Of a stretch of 8,624 bases of DNA, positions 5,299 to 8,624 are shown in pieces (position 1 is the stretch's first letter; the number at the start of each line of letters is the position of its first letter). The notes under the pieces are model-generated. The model did no database searches and was not told where the DNA came from. It saw only the letters and a program-made list of their open reading frames with translations. The position numbers and the translations under genes are program-made. The stretch spans positions 1 to 8,624 of the forward strand of contig CAZRHH010000103.1 of NCBI GenBank assembly GCA_964599885.1, given 5' to 3'. The stretch is from CAZRHH01 sp964599885. GTDB lineage: Bacteria; Chloroflexota; Dehalococcoidia; DSTF01; JACRBR01.

Positions 5299-5443
5299 CG
5301 CGCGCGCTGACCGCCCTCCCTTCCCTGCCGACGCCGGCTGACCGCCGATGGCCATCGCGCCACCGGGCTGTAGTGCGCTACACTTAACAAAACAACCACA
5401 TTTTGAACCCCGCCGTTGTCGGGAGCAGTCCGAGGGGCGCATT
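5299..5443 (+). promoter_or_regulatory. 5' region of the NTF2-like gene with two palindromes and an AT-rich patch
   Basis: GCTGACCGCC occurs twice, at 5306-5315 and 5337-5346. CGATGGCCATCG at 5346-5357 is a perfect 12-base palindrome. TGTAG-TGCG-CTACA at 5369-5382 is a perfect 5-bp inverted repeat around four bases. It overlaps TACACT (5379-5384), a possible -10 box. From 5384 to about 5406 the sequence is AT-rich, unlike the surroundings. No good -35 box was seen. An operator overlapping the core promoter is the simplest reading. Confidence 0.42.
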
Positions 5444-5950
5444 ATGTCGACCACGCCAGCATCCGCCAGTTCCGTTCCGGGTCAGCTTCTCAAGGCGATC
5501 AAGGATCGGAAATTCACGTCGATCGGACGGATGTATGCTTCGGGCGTGGACTTCGAGGCGTGGACCCCGGCCGGACACTGGGTCGCCAGCGATGGGCCTA
5601 CCGTAGCCAAGATCTTTGAAGTTTGGTTCACACCCGGCGTCAGTTCGACCGTCACGTACAGCAACGAGACCTCCGGCAAGGGCAATTCGGCGACGCTCGA
5701 ACTTGAAGTGATGTGGAAGCTGCAGCCGGAGGATCAGATGCGGGCCCTGCGGCAGGCGCATTTGCTGACGCTCAACAAAGAAGGCAAGATCGTCCACGCG
5801 CGCGTGTACTGCGCCGGGCTCCACATGGAGTTCCCGGAAGTCGACCTCGAAAAGCAGCGCCGGTCGAAGGGACTCGCCGCCCCGAAGCCGGGCGGCCCGC
5901 AGTCGCGCCAGGCGGCGCCCGCCGTCGCCGCGACCGCCGTCAAAGCGTAG
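5444..5950 (+). CDS. NTF2/SnoaL-like domain protein
   Basis: The product is 168 aa with the cone-shaped NTF2-like pattern. A helical start (LLKAIKDRKFTSIGRMYASG, 15-34) is followed by VDFEAWTPAGHWVASDG (35-51), a helix containing the IFEVWF segment (57-62), then the beta strands TLELEVMWKL (84-93), RQAHLLTLNKEGKIVHARVYC (103-123). This is the common SnoaL-like arrangement. The family covers polyketide cyclases, isomerases and ligand-binding proteins; no catalytic residue can be assigned. The tail from about 139 is Ala/Pro/Gly-rich and low in complexity. The start was chosen at 5444 because GAGGGG (5432-5437) lies six bases upstream. An ATG at 5348 would add 32 implausible residues and falls inside the promoter-like region. 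It is convergent with the large regulator gene. No membrane or export signal is present. Confidence 0.75.
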   Translation: MSTTPASASSVPGQLLKAIKDRKFTSIGRMYASGVDFEAWTPAGHWVASDGPTVAKIFEVWFTPGVSSTVTYSNETSGKGNSATLELEVMWKLQPEDQMRALRQAHLLTLNKEGKIVHARVYCAGLHMEFPEVDLEKQRRSKGLAAPKPGGPQSRQAAPAVAATAVKA

Positions 5951-5986
5951 AGCGCGGTTCCATGTGCTGGTGCGTTCTAGCGGCAA

Positions 5987-6014
5987 CTGGAAGCTAGAGA
6001 CTGGAAGCTGGATC
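5987..6014. repeat. Four-unit heptamer tandem repeat
   Basis: CTGGAAG, CTAGAGA, CTGGAAG and CTGGATC lie head to tail, giving period 7 (and period 14 for the best pair, ACTGGAAGCT at 5986-5995 and 6000-6009). It lies in the convergent gap between two stop codons, outside any gene. Similar CTGGAAA-type heptads are seen between genes in other bacteria as I recall; this is unverified. Confidence 0.5.
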
Positions 6015-6075
6015 GGCCCGAACTCAACCCGAATTCACAACATCGGCTGGCATTCGACGGGTGCGGAGCTAAACC

Positions 6076-6098
6076 TCCCGCCGCTACACCGGTCGGGA
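6076..6098. terminator. Hairpin between convergent genes, possible bidirectional terminator
   Basis: TCCCGCCG at 6076-6083 pairs with CGG (6090-6092) and CGGGA (6094-6098), giving 8 bp with one bulged T at 6093 and a six-base loop. It lies 125 bases after the plus-strand stop codon and 22 bases past the minus-strand stop at 6123-6121. No strong T run follows either way, so it is not a textbook rho-independent terminator. A weaker hairpin (TCTAGC at 5976-5981 with GCTAGA at 5993-5998) lies closer to the plus-strand gene. Confidence 0.42.
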
Positions 6099-6120
6099 TC
6101 ATCGATGCACCTGGCCGTCG

Positions 6121-8624
6121 CTACGACCCAGACGCCTCGCGGTACAACGCCACGAGGCGGGCGGGCGGCTCTTCATCCAGCTCGTCCTTCAGCAGTTGGC
6201 GGAACCGTCGATAGTGGCGCGCGGCCGCTGGGCCGTCGTTGAGGCCGATGTGGGCGCGCATGATGCCGTACGCTGCCGCCTCCGTGTATGTGTCCAGTGT
6301 CTCGAGCGCTTTGAACAGCGCCAGCGCCTCATCGAAGCGGCCCTCGCGCAGGTTCCAGGCGCCCAGTTCGTTCAGCGCTTCGATGTAGCGATCTTCGAGT
6401 TCACGGCGAACGGGGTCCGACCATTCGCTGTACATCGCGCTGAGGAAGGCGCCCTTGTAGAGAGCGATCGCCTCGCCGAGCTTCGCTTCGCGCGCACCTT
6501 CTGCCTTCGCGACCTCGGCCTCGAGCATCGCGCGGTTGAACGCGGCGACGTCCGATTCGAACACGCCGCGGGGGTTCAGCGTGTAGCCGCCCGCCGCCTC
6601 GCGCACCACGCACTCGTGGAACAGCGCGCGCCGGAGCCGGTACAGGCTCGAATGGAAGTTGCTGTTGCACTTCGATTCGGGCAGATCCGGCCAGAGCGCG
6701 GCGAAGATCTCGTCCTTGCTGACGGCTTCGTCCTTGGTGAGCAGGAAGAAGAACATCTCCTTGCTCTTCTCGCTGCGCCATTCGAGATCGGACACCTGCC
6801 GCTCGCCGACGAGCACGCTGCCGCGGCCGAAGGCGAACGCCCGCACGGCCGGCAGCATGTCCGACGCGGGCGCCTTGTCCTTCTTGCCGCCGCGCGCTTT
6901 CGCCGGGCGCACCTCGCCGGTCAGGTCTGTCAGCAGGCCGTCCGCTGTGTGGCGGACGAGCGCGTATTCGACCATCTCCTTCGCGCGCATGGCGTACGGC
7001 CGCAGGAAGCGCCGGTAACCGAGCTGCTCGCACGCCTGCGCGACGCGCTCGATCTCCGTCATCGCCTTGCGCGGCTGATGGCTCTCGAACAGCGCGCGCG
7101 CGCGCAGGAACGATGCGATCGCCAGCCCCTGCCGGTTACCGGCGGCCTCGTGGTTGCGCGACGCGACATCGAGCGGCTTGAGCGCCGCCGCCGGATCGCC
7201 CTTTTCGAGCGCGACCTGCGCTTCGGCGAGCGCGTGCTGCGCGAAGCGTGTTGGCGGTTCGCCCGCTTTCGGCGCGATGCCGCGCAGCATCTGCGCCGCT
7301 TCTTCACCCTGGCCCAGGCCGAGCTTCGTCAGCGCGAGCCCTTCGAGGAGCTCCGTCATGAGATACGGCATCTGCAAGCCCTCGATGATCGGCTGCAGCT
7401 CCGTGTAGGTGGCGAGGCTCTCGTCGTAGCGGCCCATGCTGCGGTACGTCTCGGCGATGCCCGCCATCATGAACGCCTCGTAGCTGACGTTGCCGGTGCC
7501 GCGCACAAGGCGCAGCCCGCGGTCGTAGACCTGTAGCGCCTGCTCGTACTCGCCAAGTTCGAAGTAGACCATGCCGGTGTTGTTGAGCGTCAGGCCGAGG
7601 TCGTACGTGTTGCCCGCGCGCTCGAACGCGGACTGCGCGCGCTGCAACGCGCCGAGCGCCTGCAGCGGCTCGCCGCGGCGGCTGTAGCACTGCGCGAGCG
7701 ACGCGCACGTGTTGCCGATGCCCTGCAAGTCGCCGACCTGCTCGAGCAGACGCCGCGCCTCTTCGAGTTCGTCGATCGCCGGATCGAGATCGCCGTTGAT
7801 CGTGTGGGTGACGCCGATGTTGCGCAGCACGTCGCCGATGAGTTGCCCGTCGTCGATCTCCGCCGCTTCGAGCGCGGCGCGCGCTTCGCCGAACGTCTGC
7901 AACGCTTCGTCCATGTAGCCCTTGAACCGCTGCGTTTCGCCGCGCACGAAGAGCGCCTGCACGAGGCCGCGCACGTCGTCCTGCCCGCGGAGGACGCGCG
8001 TCGCTTCTTCGATCAGGCGTAGTGCTTCATCGAACTCCTTGAGTTTCAGCGATGCACGCGCGCGCCAGACTTGCAGATACGGCCGCTCGGCCTGCGCGTC
8101 GTGCGGCAGCCGGTCGATCCACTCGGCGAGGCCGCGCGCCTGACCCTGCTGGACGAGACGTGGGGCGATCTCTTCGAGCAGCTCGGCGGCGTCGCTCCAT
8201 TCTTCGAGTTCGAACAACAGCTCGACGGCTTCGTTCAACAGTCCGAAGCGGGAGAGCGTCTCGGCGACGCTGCGGCCGGATTCGGCGTAGCCCACCGGGT
8301 CGTCGCTGCGGAACTGCTGCATCAACAGCGAGCGCATGAGCTGATGGCAGCGGTAGGTCGGCGGCTCGTCGCTGTGCTGCGTGACGAACAACACGCGCGT
8401 TGCGATCTCACGCAGCAGGCGCTCGGCGTCCATACGGCCGGCGACGTCGTTGCAGAGCGCGGGCGTCCACACAGGCAGCAGGCTGATGTCGCGAAGGAAC
8501 GTGCGCAGTTCGTCCGGCACGGTGTCGAGCGCTTCGCCGTGGACGTAGTCGGCCAGCGATAGGCCGACGTTCGGGCCGGCGATGCTGCCGGCGCCGCCGC
8601 TCGCCGCTTCGCCGTCGACGCTGG
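6121..8624 (-). CDS. Large MalT/SARP-like transcriptional regulator, N-terminal part outside window
   Basis: The frame is open to the window edge; codons from 8622 to 8521 read through without a stop, so the GTG at 8520 is internal and the protein is truncated here at about 833 visible residues. Numbering from that GTG, the first 75 residues, with the preceding SLADYVHGEALDTVP, match the helical segment after the ATPase of MalT-type regulators (PDELRTFLRDISLLPVWTPALC, then a RCHQLM block). Residues about 85-510 are a TPR array, with repeated LGEYEQALQVYDRGL-like motifs and AEWIDRLP near 132. A Lys-rich linker (541-549) precedes a winged helix at about 560-650 and a BTAD helical domain at about 655-795. 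The usual SARP order places the winged helix and BTAD first; here they are last. The expected role is ATP/ligand-gated DNA-binding activation; the target is unknown. It is convergent with the NTF2-like gene, and stops at 6121-6123. Confidence 0.86.
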   Translation of the reverse strand, partial: SVDGEAASGGAGSIAGPNVGLSLADYVHGEALDTVPDELRTFLRDISLLPVWTPALCNDVAGRMDAERLLREIATRVLFVTQHSDEPPTYRCHQLMRSLLMQQFRSDDPVGYAESGRSVAETLSRFGLLNEAVELLFELEEWSDAAELLEEIAPRLVQQGQARGLAEWIDRLPHDAQAERPYLQVWRARASLKLKEFDEALRLIEEATRVLRGQDDVRGLVQALFVRGETQRFKGYMDEALQTFGEARAALEAAEIDDGQLIGDVLRNIGVTHTINGDLDPAIDELEEARRLLEQVGDLQGIGNTCASLAQCYSRRGEPLQALGALQRAQSAFERAGNTYDLGLTLNNTGMVYFELGEYEQALQVYDRGLRLVRGTGNVSYEAFMMAGIAETYRSMGRYDESLATYTELQPIIEGLQMPYLMTELLEGLALTKLGLGQGEEAAQMLRGIAPKAGEPPTRFAQHALAEAQVALEKGDPAAALKPLDVASRNHEAAGNRQGLAIASFLRARALFESHQPRKAMTEIERVAQACEQLGYRRFLRPYAMRAKEMVEYALVRHTADGLLTDLTGEVRPAKARGGKKDKAPASDMLPAVRAFAFGRGSVLVGERQVSDLEWRSEKSKEMFFFLLTKDEAVSKDEIFAALWPDLPESKCNSNFHSSLYRLRRALFHECVVREAAGGYTLNPRGVFESDVAAFNRAMLEAEVAKAEGAREAKLGEAIALYKGAFLSAMYSEWSDPVRRELEDRYIEALNELGAWNLREGRFDEALALFKALETLDTYTEAAAYGIMRAHIGLNDGPAAARHYRRFRQLLKDELDEEPPARLVALYREASGS

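Noticed and set aside
5348..5443. ATG at 5348 as the start of the NTF2-like gene
   Set aside because: It lacks a ribosome binding site, lies inside a palindrome, and adds 32 residues through an AT-rich promoter-like stretch. ATG 5444 has GAGGGG six bases upstream.
6196..7536. 446-codon open frame on the plus strand inside the regulator gene
   Set aside because: Shadow of the minus-strand TPR/SARP regulator, whose domains read clearly; the translation has no protein-like pattern.
8518..8520. GTG at 8520 as the start of the regulator
   Set aside because: The frame stays open with family-like residues (SLADYVHGEALDTVP) to the window edge, so this codon is internal.
1..8624. A defence, biosynthetic or mobile element cassette
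   Set aside because: No transposase, integrase, nuclease, toxin-antitoxin pair, CRISPR repeats or terminal inverted repeats were seen, and the genes have similar high-GC composition.

Overview
This is a GC-rich bacterial chromosomal window with seven readable genes, one tiny lysine-rich gene, and short intergenic gaps of 32-170 bases. No rRNA, tRNA, insertion sequence, phage gene or CRISPR array was seen. The gene set suggests a high-GC, free-living bacterium. My best guess is Chloroflexota, by resemblance of the large MalT/SARP-type regulator and the anchored family 3 glycoside hydrolase to proteins I associate with that phylum. This is inference, and Actinomycetota cannot be excluded.

Left half, minus strand (about 1-4754), in transcription order from high to low coordinates: a 152-residue degenerate GGDEF-domain protein (4293-4751), an unrecognised 153-residue protein (3762-4223), a GT-B-fold family 4-like glycosyltransferase (2573-3661) and a large exported, C-terminally membrane-anchored family 3 glycoside hydrolase (2-2479). 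The genes are separated by 69, 100 and 93 bases. The gaps contain short GC-rich hairpins, so this may be a series of separately transcribed units rather than one tight operon. Three of the four lack a Shine-Dalgarno sequence but have a -10-like hexamer placed so that transcription would start at or next to the A of the ATG, which points to leaderless mRNAs.

Middle, plus strand (about 4871-5950): an unrecognised 109-residue protein divergent from the GGDEF-like gene, a 21-codon lysine-rich ORF with a textbook ribosome binding site, and a 168-residue NTF2/SnoaL-like protein. The last has its own 5' region carrying two short palindromes and an AT-rich patch.

Right (6121-8624), minus strand: the C-terminal 833 or so residues of a large regulator, convergent with the NTF2-like gene. 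It runs from a MalT-like post-ATPase segment through a long TPR array to a C-terminal winged helix plus BTAD domain. It is cut by the window edge, so its N-terminal ATPase part is not visible.

Functional links are weak. The glycosyltransferase and the exported glycosidase could both act on envelope glycans. The GGDEF-like protein has lost its signature and is probably a non-catalytic domain. I see no defence, biosynthetic or mobile cassette. The points most worth a second look are the leaderless starts, the degenerate GGDEF, the substituted His/Asp position in the glycosidase, the tiny lysine-rich gene and the regulator with its SARP module at the C terminus.
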